A stretch of 64,000 nt of DNA. Source: Hymenobacter mucosus (GTDB taxonomy: Bacteria; Bacteroidota; Bacteroidia; Cytophagales; Hymenobacteraceae). The notes below the pieces were generated by a model. The model made no database searches and was not told where the DNA came from. It saw nothing but the letters and a program-made list of their open reading frames with translations. The stretch covers positions 496,001-560,000 of the forward strand of contig NZ_FZNS01000003.1 in assembly GCF_900188255.1 (NCBI RefSeq). Reading direction: 5' to 3'. Positions 35,170 through 44,400 of this stretch are shown here, in pieces (the first letter of the stretch is position 1; each line of letters starts with the position of its first letter). The translations under genes and the position numbers were made by a program.

Positions 35170-36078
35170 ATGCTTTCTATTGCCTGGGCGCCCTTGTATG
35201 CCCACCCGCTGCCGGCCAACCACCGCTTTCCGATGCTGAAGTACGAACTGCTGCCTGAGCAGTTGCTACGCGAAGGCATTGTACCTGCCAGTGCTTTCTT
35301 CACGCCCCAGCCTCCGCCTGATGCAAGCATCCTGCTCACGCACGACCCCGATTACTACCGACGCCTGTGCCACGGCGAGCTTACCCACCACGAAGAGCGA
35401 GCCACGGGCTTTCCGTGGAGCCCACAGCTGATTGAGCGCGAGGTAACTATTCTGGGTGGTACGCTGGAGTGTGCCCGGCGGGCCTTGCAGCACGGGGTAG
35501 CCCTCAATATTGCGGGGGGTACCCATCATGCTTTCCGCGACCGGGGTGAGGGGTTTTGCTTGCTCAACGACCAAGCTGCCGCTGCCAACTACTTGCTTGC
35601 TCACGCCGAGCTAGGCGTACGGCGCATTCTCATCGTGGATTTGGATGTGCACCAGGGCAACGGTACTGCGGCTATTTTCGAGCACGAGCCGCGCGTGTTC
35701 ACGTTCAGTATGCATGGTGCCCGCAACTACCCGCACCGCAAGGAGCACTCCTCGTTGGATTTGCCCCTGCCCGACAACACCGATGACGCAACTTATTTGT
35801 CGTTACTGGGGCAAACGTTGCCGCGCCTGCTGGCCGAGCATCAGCCCGACTTTGTCTTTTACCTCAGCGGAGTAGATGTGCTAGCTACCGACAAGCTCGG
35901 ACATCTGGCTCTCACCCGAGAAGGCTGCCGTCAGCGCGACTTGCTAGTGCTGGCTGCCTGCCACCAAGCGGGGCTGCCAGTGGTCGTGTGCATGGGTGGG
36001 GGCTACTCTCCTCGCATTGCCGATATTGTAGATGCTCACGTCAATACCTTCCGCATTGCCGCCGACCTGTGGACGTAA
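35170..36078 (+). CDS. Histone-deacetylase-family (class II/acetoin-utilisation-like) hydrolase
   Basis: 302 residues from ATG 35170. Marks of the arginase/deacetylase fold: NIAGGTHHAFRDRGEGFCLLND (the tandem His pair), RILIVDLDVHQGNGTAAIF with zinc ligands near Asp159 and His161, and YLSGVDVLATDKLGHLALT with the third ligand Asp near 237, then VVCMGGGYSP. It is probably a Zn-dependent deacetylase of acetyl-lysine, acetylpolyamine or another small acetyl substrate. The longer open frame from 35113 would overlap the tRNA terminator and is rejected. Confidence 0.92.
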   Translation: MLSIAWAPLYAHPLPANHRFPMLKYELLPEQLLREGIVPASAFFTPQPPPDASILLTHDPDYYRRLCHGELTHHEERATGFPWSPQLIEREVTILGGTLECARRALQHGVALNIAGGTHHAFRDRGEGFCLLNDQAAAANYLLAHAELGVRRILIVDLDVHQGNGTAAIFEHEPRVFTFSMHGARNYPHRKEHSSLDLPLPDNTDDATYLSLLGQTLPRLLAEHQPDFVFYLSGVDVLATDKLGHLALTREGCRQRDLLVLAACHQAGLPVVVCMGGGYSPRIADIVDAHVNTFRIAADLWT

Positions 36079-36118
36079 GTTAGTGAAACGCAAAGAACCG
36101 CTGGCACTAGTGCCTTGG

Positions 36119-36841
36119 TCACGGCTGCCTTGAGGTACCCGGCAGTACTAGCTGCCAGCGGAAGGCCCAACGCCAGCGCAATGAGTACTGCGCCACCCCA
36201 GCGGCGGCCAGCAACTGTTGCCATTCTGCGCGTGAGAAAGCCCGGGCTACCGACAGCGGTGCGTCGTTCTGAACCAAGTAAGAGCCACCTAATAGCTTGG
36301 TAAGCCACCGGATGCTATGATAAGCCAGGTAGTGACGGTGTAAATCGTTGATGATAACAGCTAGAGCAGCCTGCTGGGGCCATTGGCGTAGCAGCTGCGT
36401 AAGGGCTACATCGGAGAAATGATGGCAAAACAGGCTGGCTGTCACTACGTCAAACTGTTGCTGCTGAAACGGTGGCGCAAAAATGTCGGCCTGCTGGTAA
36501 CTGATTTCGGGGTAGTCGGGGCTTTTGCTAGCTGCGTAATCCAGCATAAATGCGTTAGCATCAATGCCAACCAGCTCTACAGCTAATCCTCGCCGCCGTG
36601 CCCAGCGGGCTATTTGACGAAGCGTATCGCCGCCGCCACTACCCAAATCGGCTAGGCGTAACGGCCGACCCGAGGGGAACTGTGGCCGCAACTGCTCTAA
36701 GGCATCCAGTACGGGCGCGTACCCTCCCAACCATGTGTTAATAGTTTCGAGCTCATCGAGGTTACGGCGCAATGCGTCGGAGGCCAGCGTGAGGTCGTCC
36801 ATCAGCTCTTCTTCCGTGGCACGGTGGCGCAAGTCGGGCAT
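36119..36841 (-). CDS. SAM-dependent methyltransferase of the polyketide operon
   Basis: 240 residues. SAM motif I is RLADLGSGGGDTLRQIARWA (about residue 62-80), motif II region LVGIDANAFMLDYAA, and post-II region FDVVTASLFCHHFSD. The C-terminal part has paired aromatic positions (YHSIRWLTKLLGGSYL, FSRAEWQQLLAAAG). It lies 57 bases downstream of the type III polyketide synthase, same strand, so it probably methylates the polyketide product (O- or C-methylation). Convergent with the HDAC-like gene. Confidence 0.85.
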   Translation of the reverse strand: MPDLRHRATEEELMDDLTLASDALRRNLDELETINTWLGGYAPVLDALEQLRPQFPSGRPLRLADLGSGGGDTLRQIARWARRRGLAVELVGIDANAFMLDYAASKSPDYPEISYQQADIFAPPFQQQQFDVVTASLFCHHFSDVALTQLLRQWPQQAALAVIINDLHRHYLAYHSIRWLTKLLGGSYLVQNDAPLSVARAFSRAEWQQLLAAAGVAQYSLRWRWAFRWQLVLPGTSRQP

Positions 36842-36898
36842 TAGGTAAGCGTCAAACAGGGTAAAAAGGAAAGCACGCAGCCGGGCCCAGAGTATAAT

Positions 36899-38071
36899 CT
36901 ACACTGAAAGAGCTTCTTCTGCTACTTGCTGGTTTTCAGCAGCGTATTGGCTGGCTGGCATAGCCGATACTACTTTTAAGAGCATGGCTTCGAGGGTGAG
37001 TCCCGGGCCAAAAGCAAAGCTAAGGACGGGCGCACCGGTATCGGCGGGAGTAAGATTACGGAGCAGTTCCTGCAGCACAAATAACACCGTGGCCGACGAC
37101 ATATTGCCGTAGTCGCGCAGCACTTGGTAGGCGTAGCGGTTGTCGTGCGTACTTAGTTCTAATGCTTCCTCAATGGTTTCCAGAATCTTGCGCCCGCCCG
37201 GATGAATGGCAAAGGCCTTTACGTCGGCTAGATGCACGGGCAAGTTGGCTAGCAGCTGCTCGGTAAGCCGCCGAATACCCCGCTGAATGAGCCGCGGCAC
37301 ATAGGAGGACAGCGTCATCTCGAAGCCAAAATTGTTGATGTGCCACGCCATATCCTGCTGGCCATCGGGCTCTAGTCCGCAGTGAAAAGCTTCCAGTGCC
37401 AAGCTGTTGCCCTGCTGAGCCGGCCGTCCTTGCACTAGTGCCGCTGCCGAGCCATCACCGAATAACGCGTTGGAAACCAAATGGTCGTCTTCTTGGCTTT
37501 TCTGAAAATGGAGTGTGCACAACTCCGTACACACCAGTAGCACACGAGCGTTAGCATCGGCCCGGCAAAAAGCATCTGCTAGCTTAAGCGCATTTACGGC
37601 CGCGTAGCAGCCCATAAAGTTTACGCAGGTACGCTGCACGTTTGGGTTCAACCCAAGGGCCGCTACAAGCTCTATATCAAGCCCTGGCGCATACATGCCA
37701 GTACAGCTCACGGTAACCAAATGCGTGATTGTGTCGGTGCGGACCTCAGGCAACTGCCTTAAGCAGGCCTGCGCTGCCTGTACGGAAAGGGGTAAGGCAT
37801 GCTGGCGGTATTGCGCCATGCGCTGTCCTACGCTGGGAAATGGCTCTAACCCGGGAGTATTCGGGAAAAACTCGTAGTCGCCGTTTGCGCGGCCATAGTC
37901 GGGCAATACAGTATATCGGTGCCCGATACCCGAAACTCGGTACAGGGCGTGCAGTTTGCGGGTAGCAGCTTCGTCGAGTTGCAGAGCGCCCGCCATAAAA
38001 GTGGCAATCTGGGGTTGCGGAATACGGTGGGGCGGATTGGCCGTGCCAATGGCGCAGAGGTAGCTGGTCAT
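36899..38071 (-). CDS. Type III polyketide synthase
   Basis: 390 residues from ATG 38071. The chalcone-synthase-fold catalytic triad is present: Cys155 in VNFMGCYAAVNAL, His290 in AFAIHPGGRKIL and Asn323 in DYGNMSSATVLFVL. The tail FAFGPGLTLEAMLLK holds the conserved GFGPG-like loop. It condenses malonyl-CoA units onto an acyl starter, giving alkylpyrones, alkylresorcinols or similar. The methyltransferase downstream and the FAD oxidoreductase upstream form one operon. The product cannot be read from sequence. Confidence 0.93.
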   Translation of the reverse strand: MTSYLCAIGTANPPHRIPQPQIATFMAGALQLDEAATRKLHALYRVSGIGHRYTVLPDYGRANGDYEFFPNTPGLEPFPSVGQRMAQYRQHALPLSVQAAQACLRQLPEVRTDTITHLVTVSCTGMYAPGLDIELVAALGLNPNVQRTCVNFMGCYAAVNALKLADAFCRADANARVLLVCTELCTLHFQKSQEDDHLVSNALFGDGSAAALVQGRPAQQGNSLALEAFHCGLEPDGQQDMAWHINNFGFEMTLSSYVPRLIQRGIRRLTEQLLANLPVHLADVKAFAIHPGGRKILETIEEALELSTHDNRYAYQVLRDYGNMSSATVLFVLQELLRNLTPADTGAPVLSFAFGPGLTLEAMLLKVVSAMPASQYAAENQQVAEEALSV

Positions 38072-38265
38072 TATTTGCAGTTTACGCAAAATCCGTCCGG
38101 AGCGCTGTCCTGTTTATGAAAGGGCAAAATCATGTTAAGAAAGTAGTTTGGTTACCGGTTAACTACGCCGACATGCACGTGCGTTTGTTTGTGGGTTAGG
38201 CGTGTGTAGTAGCTGTAAATCAACTTTTTACAGCTATATAAGTTGCTAGCCGCCCCGCGGCAGTA

Positions 38266-39381
38266 TTACCAGGCTGTGCCGTGAGTACCGCGCACCAACG
38301 CACGCACTGCCGCGGGCCAGTAGCGCAGGCTACCAACTACTACTTCACTTAGAACAGGCCGCCCAAACAAGTTCTGTACGGTGCGCCCTACCTGTAGGCG
38401 CGGCCCAAAGTGCCGTTGCCACGTACGCTGGTAAGCTGCTTCTAGCGCAACACGCGTGTATTGGCCGGCCAGAAAGGCATGGGCATAGTCGGCAGCTAGG
38501 CTAGCGCCATGAATAGCCATTGCCATGCCGTTGCCGCACAGCGGCGTAATTAAGCCAGCGGCATCGCCACACATAAGCACGTGCTGCTCCACGGCTTGCT
38601 TGGGAGCAAAAGAAATTTCGTTGATTACCTCAGGCTGCGCATACAAAAACTCGGCTTCCTGAAAGATGCGAGCCAAAAAGGGGTTGCGGGCCAGTACCTG
38701 CTGCTCTAGCTGCGGAATAGTGCCGTACGCTTTCAGGTTGTTGCGCGTGGTGAGGTAGCAGAAACAGTACTTGTCATCCTCAATTGCTGAAATTCCGGCG
38801 TAGCCATCGGCGAAGTTGTGCAGGGCAATGAGGTTCTTTGCTTGATCGTAGCGCAGGTGGTACTTCACACCTAGGTAAGGCGAGCGTTGCTGAAAAAACG
38901 AGCGTTGGAGCTGTCGGTCTAGCGTGCTGCGTTTGCCATAGGCCCCCAGTACCACCCGGGCTAGTAGGTGGCTGCCGTCGGCTAGCGTTACATGGTGTCG
39001 GTCCTGGGATGCATCGAAGGCAACGTCGGTAGCCGTGGTGCCCTGGCGCACATCGACACCGCGGGCTTCTGCTAGCTTGTAGAGGTAGTGGTCGAGCTGG
39101 TAGCGGCTTACGCCAAAGCCCCCAAGTGCCAACGGAACGCCCAACGTACGACCCGCCGGGGAGCTCAACTGAAAGCGCGACAGCGCCGCCGGTTGCAAAG
39201 CGGCTACCGCTACCCCTAGCCGTCGTAGGTAGGGTAGCACCTCATTGGAAATATACTCGCCACACACCCGATGAAAGGGGTAGCTACGCCGCTCCAACAG
39301 CGTTACGGCATGGCCGCGCTGGCGCAAATCGAGAGCAGCACAAAGCCCTGCCAAGCCACCTCCAATAATGACAACGTCCAA
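38266..39381 (-). CDS. FAD-dependent oxidoreductase (geranylgeranyl-reductase/monooxygenase-like)
   Basis: 371 residues from a TTG start. The FAD motif VVIIGGGLAGLCAALDLRQRGHAVTLLERR is at the N-terminus, followed by YPFHRVCGEYISNEVLPYLRRLG, and the second FAD motif VLMCGDAAGLITPLCGNGMAMAIHGA. This is the group containing geranylgeranyl reductases and aromatic hydroxylases. It is the first gene of the minus-strand operon, 194 bases before the type III PKS, and could hydroxylate or oxidise the phenolic product (for example to a quinone). Confidence 0.82.
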   Translation of the reverse strand: MDVVIIGGGLAGLCAALDLRQRGHAVTLLERRSYPFHRVCGEYISNEVLPYLRRLGVAVAALQPAALSRFQLSSPAGRTLGVPLALGGFGVSRYQLDHYLYKLAEARGVDVRQGTTATDVAFDASQDRHHVTLADGSHLLARVVLGAYGKRSTLDRQLQRSFFQQRSPYLGVKYHLRYDQAKNLIALHNFADGYAGISAIEDDKYCFCYLTTRNNLKAYGTIPQLEQQVLARNPFLARIFQEAEFLYAQPEVINEISFAPKQAVEQHVLMCGDAAGLITPLCGNGMAMAIHGASLAADYAHAFLAGQYTRVALEAAYQRTWQRHFGPRLQVGRTVQNLFGRPVLSEVVVGSLRYWPAAVRALVRGTHGTAW

Positions 39382-39560
39382 CTTGTTTCGTCGGGTAAAT
39401 GGGTGAAAAAGAGTTGAAAAGGCTTTTGTTTATCGAAGATGCGTTATATTCCAATGTCGCAATTAAAATACCTTGCTACCTTTGTCAACCTAAATCGTTG
39501 CATAACGTTATTTGGTATTGTTCCAGGTACTGACCCTATCTTATTGCTTTACGAGGTCTT

Positions 39561-39932
39561 ATGATGAAACTCCTACGCTTCTTTCTTTTGCTTGCATTGC
39601 TGGCTTTCGGGCCATTGCACGGTCCGGTCTCGGAGGCTAAGGCTCAACTGAGCGGTACCAAATCTCGTCCTTCGAGTGAGGATAAGGCTTTGCTAGTCTA
39701 TCCTAACCCAAGCACGGGCATTGTGCACATTGCTATCAATGGATTTGAGGGGCGTAAGCTTGAGTTACGAATCCTGAACGTAATTGGCTCCGTGATGTAC
39801 CGCGAAACGCTTACCGAACTAAGCGACCGGTACACCAAAAGCCTAGATTTAAGCAAATTCACAAGCGGACTATATTACGTGAAGCTTGAGTCCGATAGCT
39901 CTAGCGAAATGCGTAAGCTTGTTATTCGTTGA
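39561..39932 (+). CDS. Tiny secreted protein made of a T9SS C-terminal domain
   Basis: 123 residues. Signal peptide LRFFLLLALLAFGPLHG. From about residue 44 to the end it is a type IX secretion type A sorting domain: LLVYPNPSTGIVHIAINGFEGRKLELRILNVIGSVMYRET, KSLDLSKFTSGLYYVKLESDSSSEMRKLVIR. Such domains normally sit at the end of large cargo proteins; here only about 20 residues separate signal peptide and sorting domain. It could be a decayed cargo gene, an exported mini-cargo or a decoy. Confidence 0.8.
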   Translation: MMKLLRFFLLLALLAFGPLHGPVSEAKAQLSGTKSRPSSEDKALLVYPNPSTGIVHIAINGFEGRKLELRILNVIGSVMYRETLTELSDRYTKSLDLSKFTSGLYYVKLESDSSSEMRKLVIR

Positions 39933-39957
39933 TTTCAACCCTGAGAGATACTGCAAG

Positions 39958-39983
39958 AAGCAGCCGCAAGGCTGCTTTTTTTG
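39958..39983 (+). terminator. Rho-independent terminator
   Basis: Stem aagcagcc / ggctgctt, loop gcaa, then seven T. Confidence 0.85.
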
Positions 39984-40061
39984 TGCGCATACGTGCCTTA
40001 CATGATCGTATGTCTGCTTTCTGCGCCGACACTAGGTATAGGTAGGATGCTGAGCACAAAA

Positions 40062-40088
40062 AAGCCCTTCCGCGGAGCAGAAGGGCTT
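40062..40088 (-). terminator. Terminator of the small membrane-peptide gene
   Basis: Stem aagcccttc / gaagggctt with A-runs on both sides (T-run on the minus strand), directly downstream of the ORF at 40111-40230. Confidence 0.7.
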
Positions 40089-40110
40089 CAAAAAAGAGCG
40101 TTGCAAAAGC

Positions 40111-40230
40111 CTAGCGGCCATTGTTAGCACGAACAGGAGCTGGCGTGAGCATCTCCTTTACGTTGTTTATTGTATCGAAAGCAAGCAGGGCAGTAGCCAG
40201 CAGAATGCCGAAGAAGATCAACAGAGTCAT
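40111..40230 (-). CDS. 39-residue single-helix membrane peptide
   Basis: ATG at 40230 to TAG at 40111. The first 18 residues form one hydrophobic helix (TLLIFFGILLATALLAF), followed by a short polar tail (TINNVKEML, APVRANNGR). A minus-strand terminator follows 23 bases after the stop. Nothing else is coded in this 400-base gap. The combination of compact ORF, start, helix and own terminator supports a real small gene; function unknown. Confidence 0.55.
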   Translation of the reverse strand: MTLLIFFGILLATALLAFDTINNVKEMLTPAPVRANNGR

Positions 40231-40340
40231 ACAAAAGGGATTAGAAACAGAGAAGAATCAACGTGCGGATACTAAACGTTGGTATACCGGGCGTTGCTTG
40301 TTTCTATAACTTCGATTAGCTCAGGGTAGTTTCAGTATAA

Positions 40341-41411
40341 TTATGTGCTTTTCAGCAATTCTTTCACTACATGGCGCGCATCGGGGCCCGCGCCGCCCAT
40401 AAGGGCCGAGCGGCGGTTGTGAAGCCAGGGTAACCCCAAGAAGGCTAGTCCTTTCACGGGAGACAAACCCCGGAAGTGGTATGGCTCGCCCCGCTCATTT
40501 ATGCTCCCCGGAATTTGCAGCCAATTGAACGCCGGCCGAAATCCAGTAGCCCATACCACCGCATCTAAGGGAGGCGTAGAATGATGGACGCCTAATAATT
40601 CCCCAGCAGCTGTGGCCGACTGCCCTCGCCCAATAAAGTGCGCGTGTGGAAACTGCTGTAAGCGGTGCAAGTCTTGGCTCACCACAGGCTCGGGGCTATT
40701 GCGCAGGTGGCGGCCCAATACTGTGTGCCCAGGCACACGCATAAAGCCCGTAGCAGTAAGAAAAACCCACATTGCTGTATTGTTGGGCATGGCGGGCGTG
40801 TGCTCATCAAAGGCCACGTACACCGGCCGGCCGGTTGCGGCTACGTCGGCGGCAATTTGCAAGGCTGAGTTACCACTTCCTACAACAGCCACCGGTCCGT
40901 GCCCTCTCAAATCGGCCGGTTGGTGATACCCGCTACTATGCAGCTGCTGCACGGTAGGAGGAAGGTCATCGGCAAAGGAAGGACGCGCCGGTGCAGAGTA
41001 AGGGCCCGTACACACAATGACGCGCTGTGCTTGGTAGCAGGTTCCCGTAGCTGTATGCACCTGGTAGCTACTAGAGGGCATAAGCTGCACGTGCACCACC
41101 CGCTGATTGTGTATAATGGGAAACTGAAAGTGGGCGGCGTACTGCTGTAAGTACGCCGCTGCTTCGTCCTTCGTTGGGTAGTAGTGGGCAGCTTTGGGCC
41201 AGGGTAACCCCGGCAAGGCACTGGCCCAGGTAGGGGAAAACAAGCGCAGCGCCTTGAAGCGGGCAGCCCATACGTCGCCGGTAGCAGCACGCTCATCAAG
41301 CACCAAAAAAGGTTGGTTGTGCTGCTGCAGGTAGTAAGCTGCTGCTAACCCACTTTGCCCCGCCCCAATCACGATAGTACCCGTCAGGCGAGGATTCGCG
41401 GCCGTTTCCAT
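40341..41411 (-). CDS. Flavin-containing monooxygenase-like NAD(P)/FAD oxidoreductase
   Basis: 356 residues. FAD motif GTIVIGAGQSGLAAAYYLQQH at the N-terminus, the flavin-monooxygenase-type segment WAARFKALRLFSPTWASALPGLPWP, then the NADPH motif GPVAVVGSGNSALQIAADVA, and VVWATGFRPAFNWL near the end. This is the YdhS/CzcO-like group (oxidation of S, N or ketone substrates). It lies just downstream (16 bases) of the histidine-kinase gene on the same strand, so it may be read through from it. Confidence 0.88.
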   Translation of the reverse strand: METAANPRLTGTIVIGAGQSGLAAAYYLQQHNQPFLVLDERAATGDVWAARFKALRLFSPTWASALPGLPWPKAAHYYPTKDEAAAYLQQYAAHFQFPIIHNQRVVHVQLMPSSSYQVHTATGTCYQAQRVIVCTGPYSAPARPSFADDLPPTVQQLHSSGYHQPADLRGHGPVAVVGSGNSALQIAADVAATGRPVYVAFDEHTPAMPNNTAMWVFLTATGFMRVPGHTVLGRHLRNSPEPVVSQDLHRLQQFPHAHFIGRGQSATAAGELLGVHHSTPPLDAVVWATGFRPAFNWLQIPGSINERGEPYHFRGLSPVKGLAFLGLPWLHNRRSALMGGAGPDARHVVKELLKST

Positions 41412-41427
41412 CTATTTATGCTGTTGG

Positions 41428-44400
41428 TTACGACATTGGGAATTCCTCCAGCAGACCTACTATCACCGCGTCAAGCTTCTGGCGCACTAGGCCTACTAGT
41501 TGCTTGATTTCATCCCAAGTAGGTGCTTCTGTTTCGGCATGTGCCGTTTCTAGCCGCCGGAGTGGGCCGTGCAGGGACTGAATGCGCAAGCTATCCGTAG
41601 AGCTTTTGAGGTGGTGAGCCGTAGCTGCTATCCGCTCCCGGTTCTCGGCGGCAAGGTGCATTTCCAGATCCGCTACGATGGGCGGGGTAGTGGTGATGAA
41701 CAAGTGGGCCATTCGACGCACAAAGGCCGCGTCGGTACTCCGTAACAGATTGCTCAAATCATAGAGTGGAGCGTCCGTTGAAGCAGCGGGAGTAGGTAGG
41801 AGCGACGGTGGAGTGAGTGGAGCAGAAGCCGCAGCAGGTTGAGGTACCGTGGCCGTCGGCCGACCGCTCAGTAGGTTTTTAATCAACCGGAATAAGTCTT
41901 GCTGACGGAAGGGTTTCGACAGGTAGGCATCGAGGCCCGCTTGTAGGTAGCGCTCTTCTTCCCCTTGCATGGCGTGGGCTGTAAGCGCCACTACTGGGGT
42001 AGCAGCCCGCGCCGAATCTGGGTGTTCCCGTAGCAGACGCGTGGTGGCCACCCCATCTAATCCCGGCATCTGAATATCCATCAGAATGACATCGTAGCGG
42101 TGGAGGCGGAATAGCTTAAGGGCTTCGGGGCCCGAGGAGGCCGTGTCTACATGCACACCCCAGCGCTCCAGCATAGCCTGCACTAGCAGTTGGTTGACGG
42201 CGTTGTCTTCGGCTAGCAATACGCGGCAGTTCGGCAGGGCCCCATACTCGGGCTGCGGTTCTTCTACCTGTTGGCCTGGCCCAGTGGTAGGCACGCCAAA
42301 AGGCAGCGTAAAGCGGAAGGTGCTACCGTGGTGCAAGCGACTCTCAGCCGAAAGCTCACCGCCCAGAAGCTCCACCAGCCCCTGCGAAATGCTTAATCCA
42401 AGTCCAGAGCCGCCGTACTCACGGGCTGTGCTGGCCGACGCCTGCGCAAAGGGCTCAAACATTTGCTGCAACTGAGCCGACGAAATACCAATACCAGTAT
42501 CTAGTACCGTAAATTGGAACTGGGGCTCGGCGCCCGGGGCACTCACCCGCTGGCACGTGAGTAGCACATGGCCTTTTTCCGTGAATTTCACGGCATTATT
42601 CAGCAAGTTTAACAGCACCTGCCGTAAGCGGTGAGGGTCACCCAGCACCCACGTAGACACATCGGCAGGGGGGAGCTGTAAGCGCAACGTAATGCCCTTT
42701 TCAGTGGCCTTGTGCATCAGCGACTGGCAACTACTGCGCAATACTTCGTTGAGGTCGAAGGGCAGGGACTCCAAACGGATACGGCCAGCTCCTAGCTGAG
42801 CCATATCGAGAATATCGTTGATGATGACTAGCAGATGTTCAGCCGAGTTCTGAATATGTGTTAGGTACTGCTGCTGCTGCTCGTTTAAGGTAGTTTTCGT
42901 GAGCAACTCTGCTAGGCCTAGAATACCATTCATGGGCGTGCGGATTTCGTGGCTCATATTGGTCAGGAACGTCTGACGGGCCTGCGCATTTTCTTCGGCT
43001 ACCTCCTTGGCTCTCTGCAAGGCTTGTTCCGAGCATTTCAGGGCCGTAATGTCATTATCAACCCCTAATACCTGCACGGTACCATCGGCCAGTAGGAAGG
43101 GGCGCTTGGTGCTGTAAAACCAGCGTACATTGTCGTCGTCAGGCGAGAAGGTTTCCTCCTGCGCCATTTCTTGTTGAGTACGAAGCACTTGTTCATCGTG
43201 CCGGCGGTAGCGCTCCAAATCGGGGAAGACCTTTTGCAGTTCCTCGATGGGGGTATGCACCAGCTCGTCGGTGCTCATGCTGTACAGCTGCGCCGTTGCC
43301 TGATTGGCCAGTACGTAGTTGCTATGCTGGTCCTTCAGGTAAATCAGGTTCGGAACGGTGTCAATTACCTGGCGGAACAAGCGGTTTTGCTCGGCTAGCC
43401 GGCGGTTGGCGGAGCGCCGTTGCTCATCGGCTACCTTCCACCGCGTTATGTCCTCGGCCGAGCCCACAATCTGGCGTACCCTGCCTTGCGTGTCCCGTTC
43501 GAAGGGGGTGTTGTTTACGCGCAGCCAGCGCACGGAGCCATTGCGGTGGTGCAGGAAAAATTCCATGGTCAGCACTTCGCCATCGGCGGCGCTGGCCACT
43601 TCGGCAAGGTGCCGCCGCAAACGGCGTACCTCGCCCGGCGGAATCATGCGGGTAATAAACCTGTCGCCTAGTTCCAGGGCTTCCGCCTCGGTGTAGCCCA
43701 GCATGGTCTCCACGTAGCGGTTGTAGTACACGTTGGCTTGCTTATCGATATCGAAGATGTAGATAAGGTTAGGCGTCGTGTTGGTGACGCGCTCCATCAG
43801 CATCCGGCTCTGTCGCAGTTGCTCCTCGGCATGTCGGCGTTCGGTTACATCAGAAGCAGAGCCAATGATTTGCCAGGCTTGCCCGTCTGGATGACGCATG
43901 AAGGAGGTCGTCTTCAAGCTCATCCAACGCCAACTACCGTTTTTGTGGCGCATCCGGTATTCGATGCTTAATACTTGCCCATCCTCCAGCACCTGAAACA
44001 GCCCGTATCGGCGGCGCATTGTTTCCAAGTCATGAGGGTGCAGAATTCTTTCGGCTATAGTTGACCCCATGCCCACAATATCGGCCTCAGTGTAGCCCAG
44101 CAACAGCTCACCCTGCCGGTTACAGTAGACTACGCTAGCCGTACTCATGTCGTACAAGAACACGATATTGGGTACCGTGTCATTGAGGCGAGAAGTAAAC
44201 AGTTGACTACGAACTAATTCGGCTTCAGCCTGTCGGCGAAGAGTAATATCAGTCAGGTACACGTTCACACCATCGGTAGTACCTAGGGGCGCTACCGTCC
44301 ACATATAGAAGCTACCATCCAGCCGCTGCTCAAAGGTGTGGGGCTGCCCCGCTTGCAGGGCCCGCGCTATTTCCTGACGCAATACCTGGCGCACATCAGC

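Noticed and set aside
36119..36303. Plus-strand frames over the methyltransferase 3' end
   Set aside because: Shadows of the minus-strand methyltransferase, which has clear SAM motifs.
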